The notes under the pieces: model-generated
The model's input: the letters and a program-made list of their open reading frames with translations, nothing else
What the model was told of the DNA's origin: nothing
The model's database searches: none
DNA from: Yponomeuta sedellus
Taxonomy: Eukaryota > Arthropoda > Insecta > Lepidoptera > Yponomeutidae
Assembly: GCA_934045075.1 (NCBI GenBank)
Contig: OW203725.1
Location: 15,498,269 to 15,562,268 of the forward strand
Length of the DNA: 64,000 nucleotides
Direction: 5' to 3'
Shown here: piece by piece, positions 1 to 12,089 of the stretch
How positions within the stretch are numbered: position 1 is the stretch's first letter
Layout of the letters: each line of letters starts with the position of its first letter
Program-made: the position numbers and the translations under genes

Positions 1-105
1 CAGTGATACCTAATTGAAACATTAGCAGCATCAGCAAACCAAACAGTCCTGATATCCCCAGTATCTGATATTATGCAATGCGTTATTGTAGTGTTATTGT
101 ATATC

Positions 106-470
106 GAAGCACTTGTGGCCTAGTGATTCGGGAACCGAGTGATTGAAATCAATCACTTAGATTAAACAACAGCAGACACGGTCAGTGCTGGATGCGTGGC
201 CATCCCGTGACTACCGCTAGAGGCATTTTTTTTCGAGCGCTTCCGTGTTTTGCAAGGCACGCTAAGAGCCGGCTGTTATGTACTCGCAGTCGTTAAGCCA
301 CGTCAGAGACCTTATGGGGGGCTTGATAACTTCTGACACTAAGGCCCGCCACTGTCTAACAATCCTCCACAAACCCAGACTTGGCCGTATGCTGGAGTAT
401 GCCCTAACCTTCCAGCGATGCGGGAAGAGAGACGTGACCCAGCAGTGGGGATGTACAAAGGGTTAATGTC
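106..470 (+). mobile_element. 5S rRNA-derived SINE, copy 1
   Basis: The head resembles the 3' half of 5S rRNA: a TTAAAC(A)AC block, then a CGGTCAG...GGATG...G(A)CC block, which correspond to the 5S internal promoter. It is followed by a conserved body (GTCGTTAAGCCA, CTTGATAACTTCTGAC, CCAGCAGTGGGGA) and ends in GGGTTAATGTC. The same body recurs at 3598, 9595, 11388, 24518, 37936 and 47459, so this is an interspersed family. A 5S-headed SINE sharing its body with a tRNA-headed SINE has been described in the moth Helicoverpa armigera (HaSE3); equivalence to that family is my inference. Confidence 0.75.
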
Positions 471-496
471 TATATTGTCGAGGTCAATTAACATGC

Positions 497-811
497 AGAA
501 CTAAATAGCCTATTTAGAGGCTAAAAATTCCACCCATACCGAGATTCGAACCCGCGACCTCTTCCTATCCGTGCCAGCGCTCTTTCCAACTGAGCTAATG
601 GGCGACTCACCGGCATCAGTGAAATTTCGAACCTCTTTACACTATTCTCTGTATTACGTACAGAAAAGTTGGAAAGAGCGCTGGCACGGATAGCCAGAGG
701 TCGCGGGTTCGAATCCCGGCATGGGTGGAATTTTCAGCCTCTAAAAAGGTTTTTAAAATTGTCCTTAGCACGGGTTAGTGCATTAAAAATAAAAATAGTA
801 GAACTAAATAG
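497..811. mobile_element. tRNA-SINE family A, inverted composite with target duplication
   Basis: A minus-strand unit (tRNA-like head, about 509-661) is joined head to head to a plus-strand unit (about 662-799). Together they are flanked by the direct repeat AGAACTAAATAG at 497-508 and 800-811. The plus unit has a B box (GGTTCGAATCCC) and ends in a tail around TTAGTGCATTAAAAATAAAAATAGT. The anticodon loop is not canonical (position 33 is C), so this is a SINE and not a tRNA gene. Confidence 0.75.
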
Positions 812-852
812 TTTAAGGTATGTTAATAATGCAGCCTACAAAGCATATATTG

Positions 853-1065
853 ACGACCTCTGTGGCGTAGCGGTAGCGCATCAGCCTACCATGCAAGAGG
901 TCCCGGGTTCGAATCCCGGCTGGGGACACAAAAAAACCCCAGGTCTTGGATGTTTACATGTTTGTGATGTCGGTGTTTCTGGTTCCTACGACACAAGGTA
1001 TCCTAGTGTGGGGTCAGAAGCAATGTATGTGCCTGTATGTAAATGTTATGTTGTTATGTTATAAA
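853..1065 (+). mobile_element. tRNA-SINE family B, copy 1
   Basis: The tRNA-like head has A-box-like GTGGCGTAGCGGTAGCGCA and B-box GGTTCGAATCCC. An A-run follows, then a body with CTTGGATGTTTACATG and GGTATCCTAGTGTGGGG, and a tail ending GTAAATGTTATGTT. Copies lie at 9088, 12090 and 32408 (minus), with fragments at 28970 and 41194. Confidence 0.75.
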
Positions 1066-1082
1066 TCCTAACATGAATGGCA

Positions 1083-1225
1083 CGGACCTTCTCTCAGAGA
1101 GAGAGTATGAGCTTACCAATTTCACTCAATTCACTATATTACTATTTCGCTAAGGCCTGAGAACACCTCAGGCACTCAGGCTTCCTGACGATGTTTTCCT
1201 TCACCATTAGCGATTGGTTTTGCTA
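1083..1225 (-). repeat. Fragment of tRNA-SINE family D
   Basis: It contains CTCAGAGAGAGAGTATG and TTCCTGACGATGTTTTCCTTCACC, the tail of the family whose complete copies lie at 5706 and 29027. The tRNA-like head is missing. Confidence 0.6.
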
Positions 1226-1349
1226 TAATACAAATTCATACATGTAAGTACATTAGACGACCTCTTCAATGTTAAACTTTTATTATTATGTGATGGTAAG
1301 TAATAAATCGCCTTGATTTAATTAATTGTACCTCATAAATGACCGCTAG

Positions 1350-1415
1350 TAGCTCAGTGGGTACAACAATGGACTCGCAAGCGAGATACCCAGGTTCGAT
1401 CCCCAGTGCGGGAAT
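1350..1415 (+). repeat. tRNA-like SINE head
   Basis: A tRNA-like segment with A box (TAGTAGCTCAGTGGGTA) and B box (GGTTCGATCCCCAG). It runs directly into a dispersed repeat tail (ACACGTTAATGGTAAAGG, about 1480). No clean cloverleaf with a canonical anticodon loop could be drawn, so I call it SINE-derived. Confidence 0.5.
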
Positions 1416-1554
1416 GTACCAATAACTTTGTTTAATTTCAAAGTTACGTACATTTGTGAATTTGTAGTCGCAATACCACACGTTAATGGTAAAGGAAAAG
1501 GTCGTGAGGAAACCCGCGGCTTGGTTGGCTCAGCACGTATTGACAAGTGTTTCC

Positions 1555-1725
1555 TGTGGGCTAGGCCGACTAAGCTGTCAGGATGGTATAGCTGCTGGGC
1601 AAGGCTACACCATCTAAAATCATGTCCCAGGCACAGCAGCATCCGAGTGGTCCCTTCACCTATATAGTGTGAGTGAAGATGCCACTGGACTCTTTTTTAA
1701 TTCATCTCTTTACGCAAATGCGAAG
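1555..1725 (+). repeat. Dispersed repeat shared with 44855-45005
   Basis: The blocks GGCCGACTAAGCTGTCAGGATGGTATAG and GTGAAGATGCCACTGGAC match 44860-44960 in the same order and orientation. Family not recognised. Confidence 0.55.
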
Positions 1726-3380
1726 ACCACATATAAATAATCGCGAGTAGACCCGTTAAATGTGAAAGTTCGATACATTTTTTCATGACAATCTCAAGGT
1801 AATAAACACCCCGTTTACCTTGAGGTTAAATTTTGTTTACTTACGACCTAATTTTCCGGTCAAAGTAAATATACTCGTAGCCTGCCAATTTATTCCCCAA
1901 TCCCTCGGAAAACTCGTAAAGAACTCAAGTACTGCTTATCCCCCACATCGGCGCACACTGACGCACCCTCACAATACCCATTTCGCATACCCACGAATAC
2001 GAGTACATTATACCAGGCATATCCAGGTATCTCTCTGTGCCTCTACTGCAAATATTAATTTTTCTGACGGTCATATTAACTTTTCCAAGCTCTCAAATTC
2101 ATACCGCCACCAGTACCTGCGCCGGAAATCCTTTGCGGTGATTGCTCAAAGCCATTTGCATTTGTTAGGAGGGACTTTTACTTCCAATGCAATTCCTTTC
2201 ACTGTTGAAAACTCCAGCGATTTTTATTACTTGCAAATAAAAGCTCAATGTGTGATCTTTGCTTACCTTGAGTTAAAATTAAATGCACATAAATTTTGCG
2301 GCCGTCTCTTACTTTAACTAACAGTTGAAAGTTAGGCGAAACGTGAGCCGAATTTAGTTAACACTGCAGACATTGTTTAGTTTGAAGGGTTTATATTAAA
2401 TTGGTCGATGACGGAGATCCGCAGGGGCTTCCGTGATTACTTAACGAGCGCTTCATACCAGAGTTAATTTATATGGCCATCGCTTTGTATTTCAGGTGTG
2501 TTTTTTAATGAACCGAGATAGGTGCGCTATGTTTTGTGAATTTCAAGTAGACATATATTACGCTGCCTAGCTCTCTAACTGTGAAGGAATTTGCGTATAA
2601 ACTGAGAAATCGGCAATTGGCGATGAGTGGGGGTATGTGGTGGTTGAGCGCATTCTTTCTCTTTCTGACAGAGTGTCTGTGTAACATAAAGGCTGTTTAT
2701 GCTTAACATTGACCTCTTTAAGGGGAACTGTTAAGGACGCCTTTCTCAATGAAAGGTAGGTCGTAAAACGAGCCTTGCTGAAAAACCAGTAATTGTGAGA
2801 AATGTTATTGAAAAACCTAATTCTGGACGTTTGAGTGGCGCTTATTAATATCTTATTCCAGGTATTTAATTTCCATGGTAAAAGAAACTTGAACATGCCA
2901 AAAAATATCGGATTACCGAACCGTACAATCGTACAGGGATGCCATAAGAGAAAATTTCATTTATGTGATGTATGATTTTTATTACGTTTAGGGACACAGA
3001 TTAACAATGCTGGCAAAAATGTAAATAAATGCCGACGATATAAAGTAAGATAGATAGGCCAATCTATGGAATTATGGAAGTAGTTTGTGATTTAGTGACA
3101 AAGTTTGAATAGAAAACACTGCATATCGATGTTTCGACACCATTTATTTCTCGTTTTCCTTGTGTTTCGCCAAAACCGATAGAAGGGTTGTTTTGCGAAA
3201 ACTTTTGTCTCGAAAACTGCTACGTTACAGCGTATGAGTTGTGTGCAAACAGTGTTTCCTTCCGATCGGCCCGCCGGAACATTACACGGAGTGGTTGGAA
3301 CTGGGACGTGGCCGTTGTGAAAATTATGCGTAATCCTGGCCAATGATAGGTTTTACCTATCCTCATTGACGTATCAGTAT
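1726..3380. other. No gene seen
   Basis: AT-rich sequence. The longest open frame (1820-2317, 165 codons) is low-complexity in composition, has no recognised motif and no splice context that convinced me. No repeat was identified. Confidence 0.5.
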
Positions 3381-3388
3381 GAGGGGTC

Positions 3389-3597
3389 GTGTTCGTTATC
3401 TCGGGCATGAGATTAATAGAGCTGTCTGCGCAGTCACGTAGCGCTCATGTCGAGGGTCGCCGAGTACTGCGGACCGAAGACGCCGCTCCGCCGGCTGGCT
3501 TATGCCGCAGCACGCGCCGCGCCGCGTCGACGCTCGAGCCACCGCCTACTTCGGACACAGAAGGCACTGAATTATCTCCTCTTAAGAGGCTGGTTTA
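3389..3597 (+). other. CpG- and GC-rich patch, possible promoter or exon
   Basis: This patch is much richer in CpG than its surroundings. It contains an ATG at 3447 in a fair context (CTCATGTCG) opening a 72-codon frame rich in Arg and Ala. The frame then runs into the SINE at 3598, so only the part before 3598 could be host exon. No donor site was found. It may equally be an old GC-rich repeat. Confidence 0.2.
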
Positions 3598-3933
3598 GAA
3601 GCGCTTGTGGCCTAGCGGAACCGAGTGATTGGAATCAATCACTTGAGAAACAACAGGCCCGGTAAGGTACAGGATGTGTGACCGGCCTGGGACTACCGCT
3701 AGTGGCATTTTTCTGAGCGCTTTCGTGCTTCGCATGGCACGTTATGTAATGACAGTCGTTAAGCCATGTCAGATGCCTTATGGGCGGCTTGATAACTTCT
3801 GACAGTAACCCGCCACTGTCTTACAACCCTACACCAACCCGGACTTGGCCGCCATAGTGGAGAATGGCCTAACCTTCCCGCGATGCAGGAAGAGACCCGT
3901 GCCCCAATAGTGGGGACATACAAGGGTTGATAT
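3598..3933 (+). mobile_element. 5S rRNA-derived SINE, copy 2
   Basis: Same head and body as the copy at 106, ending GGGTTGATATCG. It has small internal deletions, so it is an old copy. Confidence 0.75.
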
Positions 3934-4807
3934 CGAACAGGCTGGTTTGCGTGCGAAAGTAATCTGCTATCACCGCACGTGATTGCTGAGACCGAGCTAG
4001 GTCGCGCGTAATGCGCCCGGAGGTTTTGACTAATATTTTTTGTTTGGATTTCATTTATTTAAAAAAAGTGAACCTCAAGTGCAGTTTATTAATTTTTTTC
4101 CCCATACATAGGTAGGTTATTTAAGAATTTTGTACTTTATTGCACACAGCAAGAATTTTATTAACAGGATATTGTAAGAAATAAGAAATAACATATACAA
4201 GGGACAGCTTATCTCTGAAAGATATTTCTTTAAGCAAACCTTAGAGATTCGGAGAGGGAATAAAGGGGGTCTGTATACGTGTACAAAAACAGACTACATA
4301 AATACATGTTGCGTAATACGTGATACAAAAATTTTGTATGTGCAATAACGTATACGTGTTAGGCCACGCGCATTGTAGGGAACTGTAGGAGCGTTTTTTA
4401 ACAACTTTATAAAAGTAATTTTCAATGGTATCGGTACAAAGTTTTCTTTTTATAAGTTGTACGCCTATTGCTCTTTAACTAGTAAAGCCTACTTGGCCAT
4501 GATAGTTTTCTTTAAAGTTTATTATAAGTTCATTATACAATCAGCCGTTTAGCCAGGAGAGGGGGGACGTCTTACTCTAACAAGAATGGTCGCCTTAATG
4601 CTTCTTAATGTTTAATATTTCGCAAACAGATCCCTAAATTTAAAAAAGGTTTTCTACACTTACAATAGTCTTAAACGACCAATCCAATGATACCCTATGG
4701 TGTAAATAAAATGCATCCCTAAGGCTAGGTTTGTTGAACAAAACGGTTCAACAAAATCTTTTTTAGCTACCTCTCTTACACTTGACTTGGGCTAAGTGCG
4801 CACGGGT
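3934..4807. other. No gene seen
   Basis: AT-rich DNA without a recognisable gene or repeat. Confidence 0.5.
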
Positions 4808-4872
4808 TACTTTTGTCACCGTGACTGTTTCGTCGTACAGAGTAGGTAGTACAGAGTAGGGTGACAAAAGTA
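4808..4872. repeat. Small inverted repeat
   Basis: TACTTTTGTCACC (4808-4820) is exactly complementary to GGTGACAAAAGTA (4860-4872). Between them lies a short direct repeat of GTACAGAGTAGG. This fits a small MITE. Confidence 0.45.
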
Positions 4873-4929
4873 GTTAAAAGTCGTTTTAAATATATATGTT
4901 GGTTTAAAGTTGGGAGAGGGCTGGTAAGG

Positions 4930-5005
4930 TTAGCCAGAGGTCGCGGGTTCGATTCCCGGCATGGGCAGAATTTTTAGCCCCTAAATAGGTTTTTAATAAT
5001 TCATA
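4930..5005 (+). repeat. tRNA-SINE family A fragment
   Basis: It matches the 3' half of the family: GCCAGAGGTCGCGGGTTCG, then AATTTTTAGCCCCTAAATAGG. The head is missing. Confidence 0.65.
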
Positions 5006-5165
5006 ATGTCAATAATAAAATCAATAATGCCTGACCTACTGAAACCTTACCTTGGCGGATCATTCCTCACGACCAATTTAAAACTCGATGAAAATACGCG
5101 GTTACCTTTATGTAACCTTATTAGTTTGGCCTCCCACCGTCCTACGTAACAATTTTGCTTATGTT

Positions 5166-5300
5166 TTATAGTACAATGAAAATTTGCATTTCATTTTGCG
5201 GCGATTTTATTTCATTGGCTCTTAGCGCGCGCATGTGCTTAACTTTCTAGGCGACAACGGTACGAAAAAGCTTGTCATTGTCCGTTTCATTGTACTATAA
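5166..5300. mobile_element. MITE, 135 bp
   Basis: Perfect 16-bp terminal inverted repeats: TTATAGTACAATGAAA at 5166-5181 and its complement at 5285-5300. The interior has no coding capacity. Superfamily unknown. Confidence 0.6.
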
Positions 5301-5504
5301 TAATGCAAAGCATTAGATACCTTATTGTACTACGGTACCCTACCAGAATTGAAACTCTTGTGATGCCCTAACATACACTTTGGGAATATCATCTCATACT
5401 AGATGATAAGGTATGTACACATTACGTAAATAAACAAAACCCTTTTTATCTCTGACGCCTGGACTCGATAAGAAACTAATTTACGTAACATAATATGATC
5501 TCAC

Positions 5505-5705
5505 GCCTGTATCTTGGAGGTCAAGCGGAGACCAAAATATGCCACATGGCCCGATCCTCACACATATCTTTCGATTCATCGACATTCATCAGGTTTCGGA
5601 CCCTTTGATATTGCCTTTTACAAATACATTCTCAATTTGTTCGAAGTATGTCCGCCTAGGACGTCCCTTACGTGCCCTTCCACCCGATATATATTTCTTT
5701 TTTGT
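5505..5705 (-). pseudogene. RTE-type LINE ORF, C-terminal remnant
   Basis: Read on the minus strand, this gives a stretch resembling the extreme C-terminus of lepidopteran RTE-clade reverse transcriptase ORFs. Recognisable pieces are KGRPRRTYFEQIENV and then KGNIKGSET. Stops and frameshifts follow, so it is a dead fragment. Similar remnants lie at 23285-23712 (minus) and 45580-45800 (plus). Confidence 0.55.
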
Positions 5706-6022
5706 ATGTAGTCTATAAGCGTCCCACTGCAGGGCACGGGCCTTCTTCTTCTCTGAGAGAGAGAGAGTATGGGCTTAATTACGACGCGTGCCCACTGCAG
5801 ATTGCAATTTCGGGCGCTGATGTATTTGAACACCTCAGATACTCAGGTTTTACCACGATATGTTCCTTCCGGTTAGCGAGTGATATTGCTACTATAATTT
5901 CACAAATTTACATAACTTAGAAAACAAAGTCATTGCAGGTACATGCCCGATCTGGGAATCGAACCCGGGTCTCTTGCTTCCGAGTCCGCTGTTCTAATCA
6001 ATGGGCCACCGCCGCGCCGTTA
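5706..6022 (-). mobile_element. tRNA-SINE family D, near-complete copy
   Basis: A tRNA-like head lies on the minus strand at about 5937-6015; its B-box complement is GGGAATCGAACCCGGG. The body runs leftward with CTCTGAGAGAGAGAGAGTATGG and CTCAGGTTTTACCACG. Copies and fragments occur at 1083, 13690, 25110, 29027, 31990, 41365 and 45425. Confidence 0.65.
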
Positions 6023-6459
6023 CATTTTATATTGCTTTATACTCGATATATATATTTCGTCAAGCCGTCTGCCTTAAACCTTATCTCGTCACTACATTGT
6101 CTGTCAATCCACAACGTTAATTCAATTAACATGATCTAATTCAACCCGTGTTTGAACATTGTGGTCGACATAATTATACTTTTACAACGAGTTTCTTGCA
6201 CATCAATTTATTTTAATTCCACTGCCATGATAAAGTTGATTTAACTAATGCATTATTTTATTTAAGTTACAATGAGTTCCTTCCACAACTGTCACCGAAG
6301 CAGATTTCGGAAACAGAAGCGAATTTCACAGTCAAAATATCATCTCATTATCTCGCTGCGAACACCCGTAAGCCGACTCGCCAGCATTCAAATATTTAAA
6401 CTGCGGCTATTTCATTTACTCGCACGATCCCTGCCACTTAAATAAAATAATTAACTTAC

Positions 6460-6522
6460 AGAAGCAGAGCTTGGGCACCGCGCCGCCCGCCCGTCCGGGC
6501 ACCCCCAAACGATTTTAGCCAT
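6460..6522 (-). other. Candidate small coding exon
   Basis: A short GC-rich island. On the minus strand an ATG (complement of 6520-6522) opens a 21-codon frame that ends at a strong donor, exon|GTAAGT (GT at 6459-6458). The local GC content contrasts with the AT-rich flanks. No downstream exon could be linked, so this is a hypothesis only. Confidence 0.2.
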
Positions 6523-6562
6523 CGAATTAAATAAAAGCACTGCTGTGAATACCTACTTAGCC

Positions 6563-6634
6563 ATTAATCCCTACTTGACCATTTCAGTAAACGATAAACC
6601 GTCTATTAATCCCTACTTGACCATTTCAGTAAAC
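6563..6634. repeat. Two-copy tandem repeat
   Basis: A 30-bp unit beginning ATTAATCCCTACTTGACC occurs at 6563-6592 and 6605-6634, a period of 42 bp. Confidence 0.8.
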
Positions 6635-8945
6635 AAGATTCAATCGGTAAAGTATGCCTTATTAGTCGAAAACTGCCATATTCCCATGAATGAAGTGACC
6701 TGAGACACTATTATAGATAACAGTCTATAAACAAAGCTCATGAACTTGCGAGAAAATATCTAGTTTTGGCATCAACTATAAATTTTGAGGTTAGCATTGT
6801 TTACAAAAAAATTACAAATAAGAATGAATAGACTGTACGGTTTTTTAGATGAAGGTACGACTAAGATTATTTATTTATTTCTTTATAAATTTTATCGAGA
6901 TTTGAAGTTAGTGGCTATGAAGTTGGTGGATTATTTCTATGCGGGACGATCTCGTGAAACCCGCAGGTGGAGATGAGAAAAGTTCTCTTCATTGAAAGAC
7001 ATGAGTGCTTTGTGTAGAGTCTGTCTCGAAAGAAAAAAGAGGAAAAGTTGACGTCCAATCTGTTCCCTACTTTCAGAAATGAGAACGCAGTCAGCCTAAA
7101 GATGGACGTGAAACTTTCTAGCTGCTGGATATCCAATGCGTCTTTTCTCTCGGCTGAAACAAATTTCAAATATTTACAATTCAAAGCACACAAAGTTTCT
7201 CTTTGCCGTTTGATTTCCCCACAACATACAAGGCCACGTATTCAGTTACAATAGTTTATCTTTGCGCATCTTTCCAACTTTACGACCCGTAGTTTTAGCG
7301 TTGTCAGTAATAAAAACGTTCTTTACGAGGCAGTTTACACAGTTACTGCAATCTTTGACAATTTAGACTTCATACATATTCTTCATTTTCAATGCATGAA
7401 GAATATATCTCGCACCTCCTATAAAATGGTTTTACAACTCGAAAAAGAATGATCTATTTTTGATAAAACATCTTGACTCAGTACTTAAAACACCGCAGAT
7501 AATTTGTACAAGAACAAAATGCCAAGAGTCAGATTGCTCTACGTACTTAGTTTCTAAACTCCGAAGCGAAGAAAGACATTTCAACAAATTTAGGATTATT
7601 TGACTGTACGACAATGGGTATTGTCTCTCTCTTTAAATAGGTTGGGCTTGAGCTTGGGACAATAGGCTCATTTATTCCTTCCCTAAAGGCGTAGACGCAA
7701 ACTACGGCCGGGGGATTAACGAGTGAACACGGCGAAACAATTATTTCCCGCTCTGCAATAAGAATTAAATGGGAAAAACAAACGCGAAATTAGGTGGCTT
7801 TGCATTGGCTGATTTGTAATCACGCGAAGTGTTGTATTGTGTACGGTTGGAATTCCACTCGTTTTTTTGAATTTGCAATTTGTTTCCAGGAACATCACCC
7901 GGAGGGCCGCTTTAAAAATAGAAGGGTAGGCGGAGTGATATCTTGAAAGCGAAGTCGTAAACGCGTCTCAGTAGCAAGACCCGCGGCATTCCTTCCATCA
8001 TTTCTAGAAACCCTTGTCGCTTCCATTACGTCCCTCGGCGCGAGCGATCGTTATGATCCGTCCCTCCTTCATTTACGGGAGTTATAGCCTTCTCGTATTT
8101 CCTAAGTGACCTGCGCTTTGATCCTGACGAATTTGAAGGACTTGGCTACATCACAATTTTGGAGCGCCATATCCACTTTTAAACCTAAGCTTGCATAATT
8201 GGTAACCAACGCATTGTACCACCTATAACTATTATTAATTCTTCACATCACTTATGAAAGTAAAAGTAGAAAGGTGAAAAGTACAATATCCTTCACCACA
8301 TACAGTAGAATGTTTTATGGAAAGGCGAGTTTTGTTCTTAAGTACCACAAGTTACTCCAAAAATTGTCACGAGAACGTTTTTAAACTGCTTAAGAAACTG
8401 CTCCGATACAAATTCAATAATCTGTGGTTACATTTGTCCCTTTACCATAGACTGCCCTCTGAGGAGTTTCGAAATCGTGATTTAAAAATGAGATCGCAAA
8501 GTTATATAAGTAAACCGTTTTATTAACTTCAACCATTTCTATAATGCCTCGTTATTAAAAAGTAGACTAATTTCATAACTCTGGAGACACCGAACAGGTG
8601 ACATCCGTGCGATATGAGTCTCAATAAGAGTGGCCTTTAAGACGCGTATAACATAATCTCGAGGCCATGGGCCTTTCAACGAAGACAAAAGGTTTTCTAA
8701 GTTTAGCTTCCACTTACTCGAGCCAAGCACAAAGACAATAAATTAAAGTTGTCGCTAGGAGCCGCTAAGACGCGACCTGATTCACCCGAGCTGCGAATTC
8801 TACCGGGACCACTATTATTTTGTACGGACAGTAAGCCAAATAATGTTCACCTGTTTGAATCTTCTGTCCGCTTAATCGTACATAGCTATACTTACTAGGA
8901 GGGTCCAGCTTCTATATTACATTTGCAAAATAATGCAATGAAATA
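6635..8945. other. No gene seen
   Basis: About 2.3 kb without a recognisable gene or repeat. Open frames are all under 95 codons and look random. Confidence 0.5.
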
Positions 8946-8949
8946 AACT

Positions 8950-9053
8950 ACTAACTTAATTCCGGTATCTTTTACTTGGCTTTCTTTTTTGTCGGAAAAG
9001 TCCGACTCATCATGTTTAAACAGACAGTAAAAATAAAGGAATTAAGTTAATAA
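8950..9053. mobile_element. Foldback MITE, small copy
   Basis: TAACTTAATTCC near 8953 pairs with GGAATTAAGTTA near 9038-9050. The interior carries GTCGGAAAAGTCCGACT. It is distantly related to the foldback elements at 22786, 38589 and 48454. Confidence 0.5.
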
Positions 9054-9087
9054 TGTACCTATAGTGCTTAAGAAAGTTTTTGTTTGA

Positions 9088-9290
9088 CGACCTCTGTAGA
9101 TAACTCAGCGGCAGCGCATCGTCCTACCATGCAAGAGTTCCCGGGTTCGAACCCCGGCTGGGGATAAAAAAACCCCAGGTCTTGGATGTTTACATGTTTT
9201 TGATGTCGTTGTTTCTGGTTCCCACGACATAGGGTATCCTAGTGTGGGTCCAGAAGCAATGTATGTGCCTGTATATAAATGTTATTATTA
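9088..9290 (+). mobile_element. tRNA-SINE family B, copy 2
   Basis: It has the tRNA-like head with B box GGTTCGAACCCC, the A-run, the CTTGGATGTTTACATG block and the GGTATCCTAGTGTGGG block. Confidence 0.75.
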
Positions 9291-9594
9291 TTAGTTAATC
9301 ACTGATGTAAATGTAAAGGACTTTAGTTGTAGATCGTCAAACAATCAACAAAAAAGTATGGCATAAAAAATTTCTTATCTCAACGGAGAAGTCTTAATGA
9401 ATCAGGGTCAAATTAAATTTTAGATGGCAGTAAATGGACAAAGAATATCTGGGTTCTCTCTCGAGGCGGTTTGATTGACTAATTTGTTTTTTTTTGTATT
9501 GTGTGTGTGTAATTTTGTTCTTTTTTTTGTTTAATTGACTATTTTGCTTATTTATTAATAGTATTCTATATGATAAGAGTCGTATTTCAGACGG

Positions 9595-9968
9595 GTAGTC
9601 CGCTGGGTAGAATCGCTCGTAGTACCGGCTGCCTGAGTGATCTTAAACGATCACAATTGTTAAGCAACATAGGGTGCTTTCCGTGCAAGGATGGGTGACC
9701 GTCTATGACTAACGCTAGTGGCATGTTTCCGAGCGGTCCCGAGCTTCGCAAGGCACGTAAAGCAGTTGGTGCCGGCTGCCGTCGATAGATAGCAGTCGTT
9801 AAGCCAAGTCAGAGGCCTTAAAGCGGCTTGAAAACTTCTAACAGTAAGACCAGCCACTAGTCTTGCAATCCTCCACCAATCCGGACTTGGCCCCCGTGAT
9901 GGAGTTTGGCCTATACCTTCCTTAGGGAAGAGACCCGTGCCCCTCGGTGGGGACATAATGGGTTGATG
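9595..9968 (+). mobile_element. 5S rRNA-derived SINE, second subtype
   Basis: The head keeps a clear 5S signature: GATCACAATTGTTAAGCAAC, then GGATGGGTGACCG. The body has CCAGTCACTA-type differences (GACCAGCCACTAGTCTTGC) shared with the copy at 37936 but not with those at 106, 3598 and 24518, so at least two subfamilies exist. Confidence 0.75.
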
Positions 9969-11387
9969 AAGAAGAAGTCAGAGAACAGGGTAGTCTGGCA
10001 CTTGCCATGATTCTTATAGACCTCTTTTGCTTAGTTGACATTAATTAGTCACTACATGCAAGTACGCCGCGGCTTAGGGTACTTTTTATCTCTCCATTCA
10101 CTAATACATCGCCTGAGTAGTCATCGTACTTCCACTTGGGGTGCCTCTTACCGGCCCATTCAATCTTGTGTTTTCTATCTCTATCTATCTAGAATTATAT
10201 TGACTGCACAAAATATTGTAATTATTATAATAATTGTTGTCAATATTTAGAACAATGCCCACAGGCAGTTTAGAGCTAACGATGTACTGTATCTTCGTAT
10301 ACATCTAGACATCTTAGACACATGTATTAAAATATCATAAAATGAGGGAACAAAATTTCGTTATAAATGTTACTCTGTTACGATTGAATCATCAATGCTG
10401 AATATTAATAATACCGTTGAATATATCGTTAGAATATAAGCAAATTATCTTGTGTTATACGAGTATAATTCGATACGCTCTCTACGCAATCCCCGAAATA
10501 AATACCTAATAGGCGGAAAATCAATGCTCCGAGATTATAATATGGAGCATGAAGGTTCTACGGTTTCAGGATAACTGGGGCAATAGAATTTATATCAGAC
10601 ACAATTTATGTATTGCCCGAGACGAAGGTCAGCAATTATCGTGTATAGCAATATGCAAGTTGAGTTAATCTAAGGCAATCCAAGCGCGTTACGCAGAAAC
10701 ATTCTAACCCATGCTACTTTCAAGAAAAAGAGTTGTTTTATGGACAATATTCTTACTCAATGTTTTTGTTTAGATGTTTAATACAAATACGCATACATAG
10801 AAACTAAAGAAGTAAGTAATGTAAGCAGATTCATTACAATTATTTATTTACTTCCTCCATTCCCCCTTGCCAGTAAAAGCAAGCAAAACTTTTGCTTTCT
10901 AATACTTACGTAAACATGTGCAAACTTTATTTACATGGTGTTCAACAGAGAGTAAGATACCATTACGTATTATAATTTTGAATACGGACAAAACAAAATT
11001 CTTTTAAAATTGTGCTAAACATATTAGCACAATTAATTCGCATTAGCAGTCCGTGGCACTCGAATCCATGATTATAAGTTTTTATTGTGTGTCCACTCAC
11101 TTTCATCTCATTTTGGAATTCCAATGTCATTCTCAACGAGCCTTTCAATATCTTGGTGTCCTTAATTTTGTATTTAATCCACATCAGTTTATTAACACGA
11201 CAAATAGCCACTCTCAAGCATTGACAAGACGGTTTGACAAATGTTCGTTTACTGTTTAAAGCAAAATCAAATAAGTTTTGTGGAAAATCCGAAAAACTAA
11301 AGAAAAAATTACCTACTGCTGACGTTATCACCATCTAAGCCATCTGGAGATCCCATGTTATCAAAAATACGCGAAGCAAAGAGACGC
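9969..11387. other. No gene seen
   Basis: AT-rich DNA. The longest open frame (minus strand, 10963-11334, 123 codons) lacks recognisable motifs. Confidence 0.5.
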
Positions 11388-11561
11388 GAAGCCGGCACCA
11401 ACGGCTTAACGTGCCTTACGAATCACTGAAGCGGTCGGAAAAATGCCACTAGCGGTAGTCACGGGACGGTCACCCATCCCGCACCTGACCGCGCCTATTG
11501 TTGCTTTACTCAATTGATTGATTTTAGTTACATACTCGTCAACTAGGCCATAAGCACTTCA
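11388..11561 (-). mobile_element. 5S rRNA-derived SINE, head part
   Basis: Reverse complement of the family head and first body block: GCCGGCACCAACGGCTTAACG and ACGGTCACCCATCC. The 3' body is absent. Confidence 0.7.
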
Positions 11562-12089
11562 TTGTTCAAACATTGTTATACATCAAAAAGTGTTTTTATC
11601 GAAAGTTATTCATTGTGGGTTGGAATGTTTCTGCGTAACGTAGTTTAATTACAACAGGCGACCGCAGCCAGGTGTTGCTGCTTGTGAATCCTCAATAACA
11701 AATATTGTAATCAAAAAATTAGTCGAGAAAGCACTTAAGATTCAATAAAATAATAAGTAAATGCCTACTTGAATCCAGAGTCCATACCTTAGGTAAGGAC
11801 TGTGGTGAGAAGGAAAAATGTTTCCTCGTTGTTGACCGAACTGATTGCAGTTCTACACCTTCTTAAAGGCAATCTTCCGATATAAAGAAAACGAGATGTC
11901 TACAAAAGCTACAGAATCCAATCGTCGTCTACTGGCAAATTTAATGAACCCTTTGGCTGAGGCTACAGCGGCAATGAGCGGCGCGATTAGCGATCGCAAG
12001 CGCTTAATGACTTGACAAGCGCTGTATGTGCTTATCGAACCCTTTAGATATTCTGTCACGTGAACAACCATGTCCCGTAAGGATAAAAA
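11562..12089. other. No gene seen
   Basis: No gene or named repeat recognised. Confidence 0.45.

Noticed and set aside
1820..2317. 165-codon open frame
   Set aside because: No motif, biased simple composition, no splice or conservation clue; likely chance.
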